Shown in pieces: positions 26,022-31,411 of a DNA stretch of 31,411 nt (position 1 is the first letter of the stretch; the number at the start of each line of letters is the position of its first letter). This DNA comes from Pseudopedobacter sp039918235. GTDB taxonomy: Bacteria > Bacteroidota > Bacteroidia > Sphingobacteriales > Sphingobacteriaceae. The stretch covers positions 1 through 31,411 of the forward strand of contig JBDSHZ010000139.1 of NCBI GenBank assembly GCA_039918235.1, read 5' to 3'. The notes under the pieces are model-generated. The model worked only from the letters and a program-made list of their open reading frames with translations. It did not search any database and had not been told where the DNA came from. A program made the position numbers and the translations under genes.

Positions 26022-26750
26022 ATGTATATCATAATTTTTTTTATAGCGCATTGGTTCATTTCACTTTTTGTGCAAACATTTTTCCTACATCGCTATGCTT
26101 CACATAAAATGTTTAGTCTTAACCCGTTTTGGTATAGGTTTTTTTACATTTTAACTTACATAGGCCAAGGCGCATCATATTTAAAACCAAAGGCTTACGC
26201 AATTATGCACCGTATGCACCACGCTTTCTCTGATACGGAGAAAGACCCTCACTCTCCTCATTTTTTTGAAGATGTATTTCAAATGATGTGGAACACCCGT
26301 GGACAATATGTGATTTATGAAAAAGACTTAGAGCAACCAGAACCACAATTTAGAGGGGAATATCCAGAATGGAAATTTATAGACAACTTAGGTATTTCGC
26401 TCACTTCACGAATTCTGTTTTCATTAGGTTACATTGCTTTTTATGTTGTTTTCGCAACTCAATGGTGGATGTGGTTGTTATTACCTTTTCATTTTGTGAT
26501 GGGGCCTTTACATGGCGCTGTAGTAAACTGGTGCGGTCATAAATATGGCTATTCAAACTTTGATAATCAGGATAAATCCAAGAACAGTACCCCTTTTGAT
26601 TTCTTAATGTTAGGCGAGTTATTCCAGAATAATCATCATAAATTCCCTAATAGCCCCAATTTTGCTAAAAAATGGTTTGAAATTGACCCTGTATACCCTG
26701 TTTTAAAATTGATGCATTGGTGTAGGATCATTAGATTTAGAAAAGCTTAA
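26022..26750 (+). CDS. Acyl-CoA/acyl-lipid desaturase (short Bacteroidota type)
   Basis: A 242-residue membrane di-iron desaturase of the stearoyl-CoA (delta-9) superfamily, introducing a double bond into fatty acyl chains for membrane fluidity. Histidine boxes are HRYASH (23-28), HRMHH (63-67, followed by SDTEKDPHSP), the NWCGH pair typical of SCD enzymes, and a third box reading QNNHH (202-206) instead of HNNHH. Membrane helices flank these: 2-22, about 35-52, and about 125-160. The protein is shorter than animal SCDs, missing the first helix pair, which is usual for this bacterial subgroup. A gap of about 130 bases after the decayed TPR region precedes it. The Gln in box 3 probably marks the subfamily. 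Confidence 0.87.
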   Translation: MYIIIFFIAHWFISLFVQTFFLHRYASHKMFSLNPFWYRFFYILTYIGQGASYLKPKAYAIMHRMHHAFSDTEKDPHSPHFFEDVFQMMWNTRGQYVIYEKDLEQPEPQFRGEYPEWKFIDNLGISLTSRILFSLGYIAFYVVFATQWWMWLLLPFHFVMGPLHGAVVNWCGHKYGYSNFDNQDKSKNSTPFDFLMLGELFQNNHHKFPNSPNFAKKWFEIDPVYPVLKLMHWCRIIRFRKA

Positions 26751-26952
26751 TTTAGGCACTCAATAATTGGCTATTCGCTTTATCTTGTATTGCTATTTGG
26801 ATAGTTACTGAATGCAAAAAAAAGCACACGTTACCAATTCTTAGCTTAAAACCTACTTGATAATTAACTTATAAACCTTAGCCTGTTTCGGTATTTGGTT
26901 CAAAATCATCGTTAAGATAAAATCAACAAAACATTATTAATTCAATTAAATG

Positions 26953-26983
26953 TTGTAATTAATAAAAATTATGTGCTCTTTTG
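26953..26983 (+). promoter_or_regulatory. Weak candidate promoter for the arginine leader
   Basis: TTG at 26953-26955 and a TTTG-ending -7-like box at 26976-26983 (CTCTTTTG, so the TA of TAnnTTTG is missing), spacing 20. It is the best match upstream of the leader ORF. The rest of the stretch 26751-26952 shows no gene, RNA or repeat that I can recognise. Confidence 0.25.
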
Positions 26984-27022
26984 CGTTAGAAAACAGGTTA
27001 ACTCCCTGATAGCTAAAGAAAA

Positions 27023-27157
27023 TGAAACAAACTCATGCGCATACAGATAAGTGTATTACTTCCTCAAAGGAAATAGCACTTGCTATGTTTATTTGTTTAC
27101 CTTCTTCAAGAACAATCTCTTTACGACGACGACCCCTGCACATTCCCAGATTTTGAT
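27023..27157 (+). CDS. Arginine-rich leader peptide (candidate attenuator ORF)
   Basis: A 44-codon ORF (ATG 27023, TGA 27155) located about 100 bases before the first gene of the arginine cluster. Its last 16 codons encode SRTISLRRRPLHIPRF, with five arginines including three consecutive CGA codons at 27125-27133. A shorter form from ATG 27086 (23 codons) is preceded by AAAGGAA. Consecutive codons for the pathway's end product, in a short ORF upstream of the biosynthetic genes and followed by alternative hairpins, is the classic layout of ribosome-mediated transcription attenuation. That interpretation is inference; chance occurrence of a short ORF cannot be excluded. No protein function is implied. 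Confidence 0.6.
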
Positions 27158-27205
27158 TAATCTGAGAATCTCCTAATCTATTGGCCATCTTGAATGGTTC
27201 CCTTA
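27148..27205 (+). promoter_or_regulatory. Alternative hairpins downstream of the Arg codons (candidate attenuator)
   Basis: CAGATT (27148-27153) can pair with AATCTG (27160-27165), overlapping the leader stop. Alternatively GATTA (27156-27160) can pair with TAATC (27175-27179), and the two are mutually exclusive. A third hairpin, GGCCAT/ATGGTT (27184-27189 with 27195-27200, including two G-U pairs), precedes a CCCTTAAAAATTT stretch. The stems are short, so the assignment of terminator and antiterminator arms is tentative. Confidence 0.35.
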
Positions 27206-27253
27206 AAAATTTATTATTTATTAAAACTGTGGATTGAGTTCCACTCGAAATAA

Positions 27254-27913
27254 ATGCATACTCACGATTTTAACATACTAGTTGCAGGTTCGCAACATAC
27301 AAGTTTCGCAGAAATCATCTGTGATGAAATGGCCGAATCTGCCAAAGCTCGCGGAACAGGTATTGCCAAACGTTCACCAGAATATATTGCTAACAAAATA
27401 TTGGAAGGTAAGGCAGTAATTGCTTTGCATAAAGATGGTACATGGGCAGGTTTCTGCTATATCGAGACCTGGAGCCATGGCGATTTTGTAGCAAATTCAG
27501 GTTTAATAGTCAATCCTATTTACAGAAAAGCAGGTTTGGCAAAAGCCATTAAAACTAAAATCTTTGAGCTTTCCCGTCAGAAATATCCAAATTCTAAAAT
27601 TTTTGGCTTAACAACAGGCTTAGCAGTAATGAAAATCAATTCTGATTTAGGTTATGAGCCGGTAACCTATTCTGAATTAACTCAGGATGAGAATTTTTGG
27701 AAAGGTTGCCAAAGCTGTGTAAACTATGATATCTTGATGAGTAAAGGTCGCCAGAACTGTATGTGCACTGCGATGCTTTATGATCCTGAAGAAAAAAAAT
27801 CATTGGAGGAAGAAAGATTGAAAAACATCACTCATAAGGCTTCTTTATTTGAAAGAATAGAAAAAAAATTAAAAAGCTTCACAAAAAGTGTTGCGGTAAG
27901 TTTAACACAATAA
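27254..27913 (+). CDS. GNAT-family N-acyltransferase heading the arginine cluster
   Basis: A 219-residue protein with a GNAT fold: GFCYIETW and FVANSGLIVNPIYRKAGLAKAIKTKIFEL (about 66-107), where RKAGLAKAI is the acyl-CoA pyrophosphate-binding motif A, then IFGLTTGLAVMKINSDLGYEPV. A C-terminal extension carries Cys152, Cys155, Cys169 and Cys171 (CxxC, 13 residues, CxC), which look like a metal site, followed by a basic helical tail. Its position directly before argG, argC and argD suggests it makes the N-acylglutamate (acetyl or succinyl) that starts arginine synthesis, since no argA or argJ is present here. This is genomic inference; the fold alone does not define the substrate. Confidence 0.8.
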   Translation: MHTHDFNILVAGSQHTSFAEIICDEMAESAKARGTGIAKRSPEYIANKILEGKAVIALHKDGTWAGFCYIETWSHGDFVANSGLIVNPIYRKAGLAKAIKTKIFELSRQKYPNSKIFGLTTGLAVMKINSDLGYEPVTYSELTQDENFWKGCQSCVNYDILMSKGRQNCMCTAMLYDPEEKKSLEEERLKNITHKASLFERIEKKLKSFTKSVAVSLTQ

Positions 27914-27917
27914 GATT

Positions 27918-27989
27918 TGAGATGATAGATATGAGAATTGAGAAAAATACTTTGTAGTAAATTCAATAAGTCTCATATCTATCATCTCA
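27918..27989. repeat. Intergenic palindromic element between the GNAT gene and argG
   Basis: Perfect 19-bp inverted repeat: TGAGATGATAGATATGAGA at 27918-27936 and its exact complement at 27971-27989, with a 34-base loop. It begins five bases after the GNAT stop and ends 18 bases before the argG ATG. It lacks a T-run, so it looks like a REP-type element rather than a terminator. It could modulate argG expression or mRNA stability. Confidence 0.85.
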
Positions 27990-28007
27990 CTACTCAATAC
28001 TTATATC

Positions 28008-29204
28008 ATGAAAAAGAAAGTTGTTTTAGCATTTAGCGGAGGTTTAGACACCTCATTTTGTTGCATATATTTAACTAAAGATTTAGATCTGGAAGTTCAT
28101 TCTGTAATTGTAAATACAGGTGGATTTTCAGATGAGGAATTGAAAGAGATTGAACAAAGAGCATATAGTTTAGGCGTAACTTCTCACCACGCGGTTGATG
28201 CTGTTAAAGGTTATTATGATTCCTGTCTTAAATATTTGGTTTTTGGGAATGTGTTAAAAAACAACACCTACCCACTTTCTGTAAGTGCTGAACGTGTAAC
28301 TCAAGCAACAGCCATTGGAAATTATGCTAAAAAAATAGATGCTGATTTTGTTGCTCATGGAAGCACTGGAGCAGGAAATGACCAGGTTCGTTTCGATATG
28401 ATTTTTAACATCTTGATTCCAAAAGTAGGCATCATCACTCCTATCAGAGATTTAAAATTAAGTCGCGAAGCAGAGATTGAATACCTACATAAACACGGTG
28501 TAGAAATCAATGCCGAAAAAGCAAAATACTCTATCAATAAAGGGATTTGGGGAACATCAGTTGGAGGTAAAGAGACATTATCATCTAAAGGAATGTTGCC
28601 AGAAGAAGCTTGGCCAACCCAAATGACCAAATCAGCACCTGAAGATTTAGAATTGGAGTTTGAAAAAGGAGAATTGGTTGGTGTGAATGGAAAAAAATTC
28701 AATCATCCAACAGCAGCGATCCAAACTTTGCAAGAAATTGCGGCTCCATTTGGCATTGGTAGAGATATTCATGTTGGCGATACCATTATAGGCATTAAAG
28801 GAAGAGTAGGATTTGAAGCGGCAGCGCCAATGGTGATTATTAAAGCGCACCATTCTTTAGAAAAACACACGCTTACCAAATGGCAACTAAGCTGGAAAGA
28901 CCAATTATCTATGTTTTACGGAAACTGGATGCATGAAGGTCAATTTCACGATCCTATGATGAGAGATATTGAAGCGTTCTTAACCAATACTCAAAAAACA
29001 GTTAACGGAAAAGTATTTGTCCAGCTATTGCCATATCGCTTTTTAGTGATCGGAATTGAATCGGATAATGATTTGATGAGCAGCAAATTTGGCAGTTACG
29101 GCGAAATGAATGAAGGTTACACTGGCGAAGATGTGAAAGGTTTTTCTAAAATTTTCGGAAATCAAGTGAGTATTTGGCATAAAGTGAATCAGGCCGAAAG
29201 CTAA
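28008..29204 (+). CDS. argG: Argininosuccinate synthase
   Basis: A 398-residue enzyme that joins citrulline and aspartate with ATP to give argininosuccinate, the penultimate arginine step. The PP-loop AFSGGLDTSFC (about 9-19) is diagnostic. FVAHGSTGAGNDQVRFD (about 111-127) and SINKGIWGTSVGGKE (about 175-190) are the citrulline/aspartate-binding blocks. The length is normal for the family. It follows the GNAT gene after a 94-base gap holding a 19-bp palindrome and precedes argC, consistent with one arginine operon. The stop is embedded in copy 2 of the 20-bp dispersed repeat. Confidence 0.97.
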   Translation: MKKKVVLAFSGGLDTSFCCIYLTKDLDLEVHSVIVNTGGFSDEELKEIEQRAYSLGVTSHHAVDAVKGYYDSCLKYLVFGNVLKNNTYPLSVSAERVTQATAIGNYAKKIDADFVAHGSTGAGNDQVRFDMIFNILIPKVGIITPIRDLKLSREAEIEYLHKHGVEINAEKAKYSINKGIWGTSVGGKETLSSKGMLPEEAWPTQMTKSAPEDLELEFEKGELVGVNGKKFNHPTAAIQTLQEIAAPFGIGRDIHVGDTIIGIKGRVGFEAAAPMVIIKAHHSLEKHTLTKWQLSWKDQLSMFYGNWMHEGQFHDPMMRDIEAFLTNTQKTVNGKVFVQLLPYRFLVIGIESDNDLMSSKFGSYGEMNEGYTGEDVKGFSKIFGNQVSIWHKVNQAES

Positions 29205-29222
29205 ATGCAAAAAGCTTAAAGC
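29203..29222. repeat. Dispersed 20-bp repeat, copy 2 (at the argG stop)
   Basis: AAATGCAAAAAGCTTAAAGC, 19 of 20 bases identical to 9313-9332. It overlaps the last two bases of the argG stop. The rest of the argG-argC gap (29223-29315) is A-rich with AACAAAC-type iterations just before the argC ATG. Confidence 0.6.
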
Positions 29223-29315
29223 ATATTTTGGCAGTAAAAAATTGGTAGGTTATAGGTTGTAAGTTAATCAGAGCGATATTCTCTAACAAACAAACCAAAC
29301 ACTAACAAACTAAAC

Positions 29316-30353
29316 ATGAAAAAAATTAAAGTTGGAATTGTAGGAGGAGCAGGTTACACGGGTGGAGAGTTATTGCGGATTTTAGTGAATCATCCGGAAA
29401 CGGAAATTACTTTTGTAAATAGCAATAGCAACGCGGGGAATCTAATTTCAGCTGTTCATACTGATTTATTAGGCGACACTGATTTAAAATTTACCGATCA
29501 GCTTTCACAAGAAATTGATGTACTTTTCCTTTGTGTAGGCCATGGCGATGCCAGAAAATTTTTGGAAGCGAACTCTTTTAATGATAATATCAAAATCATT
29601 GATCTTTCTCAAGATTTTAGGTTAAATCAGAAATCGGAAATCGGAAATCGGAAATTCGTTTATGGTTTACCCGAACTCAATAAAGAGAGAATAAAATCTG
29701 TTCAGAATATTGCTAATCCTGGTTGTTTTGCAACCTGTTTGCAGTTGGCATTATTACCATTGGCTGCTTCAGGATTATTAAAATCAGAAGTTCATATCTC
29801 TGCAACCACAGGTTCTACTGGAGCTGGGCAAAAACCCGGAGCTACTTCTCATTTTAGTTGGAGAAACAACAATTTATCGGTTTATAAAGCTTTTGAGCAT
29901 CAACATCTGAATGAAATCGGCGAAAGCCTAAATAGCCTCACCCCAACCCTCTCCGAAGGAGAGGGAGTGACGTTCAATCTCCCTTCTCCACTTGGAGAGG
30001 GGTCGGGGGTGAGGCTCAATTTCATTCCATATCGTGGCGCTTTCCCTCGCGGAATTATTGCCTCCATGTATTTAGATTGCGATTTAAATTTAGAAGAAGC
30101 AGAGAAAATCTATCAGGATTTTTATGTCGACGCACCATTTACTCACCTCAGCAAACAGAATATAGATTTAAAGCAAGTAGTAAACACCAATAAATGTTTA
30201 ATTCATTTGGAGAAACATGGCAATAAACTAATGATAATATCCATCATAGATAATTTATTAAAAGGCGCATCCGGACAAGCAGTTCAAAACATGAATTTAA
30301 TGTTTGGATTGGAGGAGACGATGGGGTTGAGGTTGAAAGCATCTTTTTTTTAG
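29316..30353 (+). CDS. argC: N-acyl-gamma-glutamyl-phosphate reductase with a repeat insertion
   Basis: A 345-residue NADPH-dependent reductase of acylglutamyl phosphate to the semialdehyde. The Rossmann motif VGIVGGAGYTGGELLRIL (6-23), catalytic Cys137 in NPGCFATC, and TTGSTGAGQKP ... FEHQHLNEIG with the catalytic-region His are all present. Two segments are unusual: a heptamer tandem repeat encodes about residues 104-114 (NQKSEIGNRKF), and an in-frame GC-rich palindrome encodes about 207-234 (SLTPTLSEGEGV ... PLGEGSGVR). Without them the protein would be close to the usual length of about 310. Both sit between conserved blocks (FRL/FVYGLPELN and IGESL/NFIPYRG), consistent with surface-loop insertions. 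Function is probably retained because all motifs are intact. Confidence 0.95.
   Translation: MKKIKVGIVGGAGYTGGELLRILVNHPETEITFVNSNSNAGNLISAVHTDLLGDTDLKFTDQLSQEIDVLFLCVGHGDARKFLEANSFNDNIKIIDLSQDFRLNQKSEIGNRKFVYGLPELNKERIKSVQNIANPGCFATCLQLALLPLAASGLLKSEVHISATTGSTGAGQKPGATSHFSWRNNNLSVYKAFEHQHLNEIGESLNSLTPTLSEGEGVTFNLPSPLGEGSGVRLNFIPYRGAFPRGIIASMYLDCDLNLEEAEKIYQDFYVDAPFTHLSKQNIDLKQVVNTNKCLIHLEKHGNKLMIISIIDNLLKGASGQAVQNMNLMFGLEETMGLRLKASFF
29624..29658 (+). repeat. Heptamer tandem repeat inside argC
   Basis: Five tandem 7-base units (AAATCAG, AAATCGG three times, AAATTCG). The period is not a multiple of three, so gain or loss of one unit would shift the argC frame. The segment lies between conserved blocks of the protein. 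Confidence 0.85.
29934..30016. repeat. GC-rich compound palindrome inserted in frame in argC
   Basis: An 83-base element. The outer arms (AGCCTCACCCC... at 29934-29954 and its near-complement ...GGGGGTGAGGCT at 29994-30016) enclose two hairpins: CCCTCTCC/GGAGAGGG (29948-29966, perfect 8-bp stem, GAA loop) and a TCTCC/GGAGA-type stem (about 29980-29999). Base composition differs sharply from the surrounding AT-rich gene. The translated product, PTLSEGEGV/PSPLGEGSGVR, is the typical reading of this kind of bacterial palindrome. Confidence 0.9.
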
Positions 30354-30382
30354 TTTAAAGTGGAAAGTTTAAAGTAAAAAGT
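30352..30382. repeat. Left imperfect inverted repeat flanking the four-helix-bundle gene
   Basis: A 31-base AGTTTAAAGT-rich element spanning the end of argC (its TAG stop) to the base before the next ATG. Its reverse complement matches 30772-30802 at about 23 of 31 positions. It is built from AAAGT/TTTAAAGT units. Confidence 0.7.
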
Positions 30383-30736
30383 ATGCAAAACTACAAAGAC
30401 CTTCAGGTTTGGAAAAAGTCACATGATTTAACACTTGAAATTTATAAAGTGACTAAATTATATCCAAAAGAAGAGATATTCGGTCTGGTTAGCCAACTAA
30501 GAAGAGCTTCCTCATCTATACCTACTAACATAGCAGAAGGTAGTGGTCGATTTACGCAAAAAGATTTTGCATCATTTTTACAAATTTAACTTGGTTCTTC
30601 TCAAGAAGTAGAATATTTATTATTGTTATCAAAAGAACTGAATTATATAAAAGAACAAGATTTTCTTGTTCTTGAGAAATCTATTGGAGAAATCAAAGCA
30701 ATGTTGATTTCATTAATCAAGAAAGTACGACTTTAA
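30383..30736 (+). pseudogene. Four-helix-bundle (23S rRNA IVP/S23-type) protein gene with internal stop
   Basis: The first 68 codons encode a typical N-terminal half of the four-helix-bundle family (PF05635 type): YKDLQVWKKSHDLTLEIYK, YPKEEIFGLVSQLRRASSSIPTNIAEGSGR. A TAA at 30587-30589 interrupts after FLQI. The same frame then continues, without any frameshift, for 48 codons (LGSSQEVEYLLLLSKELNYI ... MLISLIKKVRL) to TAA at 30734, giving the usual total of about 117. One substitution (for example TCA to TAA) explains the break. The family includes proteins encoded in 23S rRNA intervening sequences and is found free-standing in many Bacteroidota; its function is unclear. It is flanked by inverted repeats and sits inside the arginine cluster. 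Confidence 0.82.
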
Positions 30737-30771
30737 ACTTTTGTTTATATCTTTTTAACCAGCTATACAAG

Positions 30772-30802
30772 ACTTTAAACTTTTTACTTTCAACTTACAA
30801 CT
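30772..30802. repeat. Right imperfect inverted repeat flanking the four-helix-bundle gene
   Basis: ACTTTAAACTTTTTACTTTC followed by AACTTACAACT, the inverted partner of 30352-30382. An additional ACTTTAAACTTTT copy overlaps the end of the four-helix-bundle gene at 30730-30742. The element ends eight bases before the argD ATG. Confidence 0.7.
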
Positions 30803-30810
30803 CAAAAAAA

Positions 30811-31411
30811 ATGAAACTATTCGACGTATATCCAATCAACAATATCAATATCGTAAAAGGCGAGGGAAGCTTGGTTTGGGATGATAAAGGGCAGGAATAT
30901 TTGGATTTATATGGTGGTCATGCAGTGATTTCTATTGGACACACGCACCCACATTATGTAGAGCGATTGACCAATCAGTTAAATAAAATTGGGTTTTATT
31001 CCAACTCAATTGAGATTCCTTTGCAGGTAGAATTAGCAGAAAAGCTGGGTAAAGTCTCTAGTAAAGAAGATTATCAACTTTTCTTGTGCAACTCCGGCGC
31101 AGAAGCTAACGAAAATGCATTGAAACTGGCTTCTTTCGCCAATGGCAGAAAGAAAGTCATTGCTTTTAGCAAAGCATTTCATGGCAGAACTTCTTTGGCG
31201 GTTTCGGTAACTGATAATCCTAAAATTGTTGCTCCTATCAATCAGAATTCTAATGTGATATTTCTTCCTTTTAATGATGTGGAAGCATTAAAAAATGTTT
31301 TTGAAGATGAAGGGGAAGAGATTTGTGCAGTAATTATTGAGGGGATTCAAGGAGTTGGAGGCATAAGAGTGGCAAGTGATGAGTTTTTACAAGCGATCCG
31401 TTCGCTATGTG
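30811..31411 (+). CDS. argD: Acyl-ornithine aminotransferase, 5' part (runs off the window)
   Basis: The first 200 codons of a class III pyridoxal-phosphate aminotransferase, cut by the window end. Visible blocks are LVWDDKGQEYLDLYGGHAVISIGH (about 21-44), FLCNSGAEANENALKLA (about 91-107), FHGRTSLAVSVT (about 126-137) and AVIIEGIQGVGGI (about 178-190), which are diagnostic of ArgD-type enzymes. The PLP lysine would lie beyond the window. It converts acylglutamate semialdehyde to acylornithine with glutamate. The position after argC supports argD rather than another ornithine/GABA aminotransferase. The ATG at 30811 lies just after the repeat-bearing gap and an A-rich tract. Confidence 0.92.
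   Translation, partial: MKLFDVYPINNINIVKGEGSLVWDDKGQEYLDLYGGHAVISIGHTHPHYVERLTNQLNKIGFYSNSIEIPLQVELAEKLGKVSSKEDYQLFLCNSGAEANENALKLASFANGRKKVIAFSKAFHGRTSLAVSVTDNPKIVAPINQNSNVIFLPFNDVEALKNVFEDEGEEICAVIIEGIQGVGGIRVASDEFLQAIRSLC

Noticed and set aside
28355..28853. Minus-strand ORFs inside argG
   Set aside because: Shadows of a strongly conserved gene on the other strand.
29223..29315. AACAAAC iterations before argC as a regulatory repeat
   Set aside because: Irregular A-rich spacing typical of Bacteroidota translation-initiation regions; no fixed period.
25701..30589. Reassigned or read-through TAA codon as a general explanation for two interrupted genes
   Set aside because: Many other genes in the window end normally at TAA with no homology beyond; two independent nonsense mutations are simpler.

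Overview
The window looks like chromosomal core DNA from a Bacteroidota bacterium, most likely a Sphingobacteriaceae/Pedobacter-type organism. This is inferred from AT-rich DNA, weak or absent Shine-Dalgarno sites, several TTG starts, TAnnTTTG-type -7 promoter elements, a long (~1160 aa) SecA, fused E1 alpha/beta dehydrogenase, short acyl-CoA desaturase, and an arginine cluster that opens with a GNAT gene. I see no rRNA, tRNA, CRISPR array, transposase or prophage.

Layout. 191-1300: AI-2E-family membrane protein. 1501-6582: secA, a secreted SPOR-domain protein and an M20 amidohydrolase, tightly packed and followed by a hairpin. 6770-10011: a secreted unknown, a stand-alone LutB-like LUD/iron-sulfur protein and a SprT-like protein. 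10000-13857 (minus): lipoprotein, fused 2-oxoacid dehydrogenase E1, an alkyltransferase-like (ATL) protein and trmB. 13970-14899: GDP-L-fucose synthase from a TTG start behind a recognisable promoter. 14937-17189 (minus): an envelope/stress-type set (unknown, holin-like, YtxH, second AI-2E protein). 17314-23464 (minus): a four-gene signalling operon (NtrC-type regulator, MASE-like multi-PAS histidine kinase, single-domain receiver, receiver-PAS-degenerate kinase). 23591-24802 (minus): enoyl-CoA hydratase and a B12-binding mutase subunit. 24894-25892: a broken TPR gene. 26022-26750: acyl-CoA desaturase. 26953-31411: the arginine biosynthesis cluster (leader peptide, GNAT, argG, argC, broken four-helix-bundle gene, argD).

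Two parts deserve a second look. (1) The arginine cluster is preceded by a short ORF with three consecutive CGA arginine codons and alternative hairpins, which looks like a ribosome-mediated attenuator. Its first gene is a GNAT protein with a CxxC/CxC cysteine set, a candidate for the acylglutamate-forming step. The same cluster is crowded with palindromic and tandem repeats: one palindrome lies in frame inside argC, and another pair flanks an interrupted four-helix-bundle gene. The rest of the window is almost free of such repeats. (2) The signalling operon has three receiver domains but only one kinase with a phospho-acceptor histidine. In the second kinase the H-box His is Lys278 while its ATPase boxes are retained, so it may be a pseudokinase or phosphatase element of a branched circuit.

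Two genes (TPR gene, four-helix-bundle gene) carry a single in-frame TAA with intact coding sequence beyond it. This suggests recent nonsense mutations.
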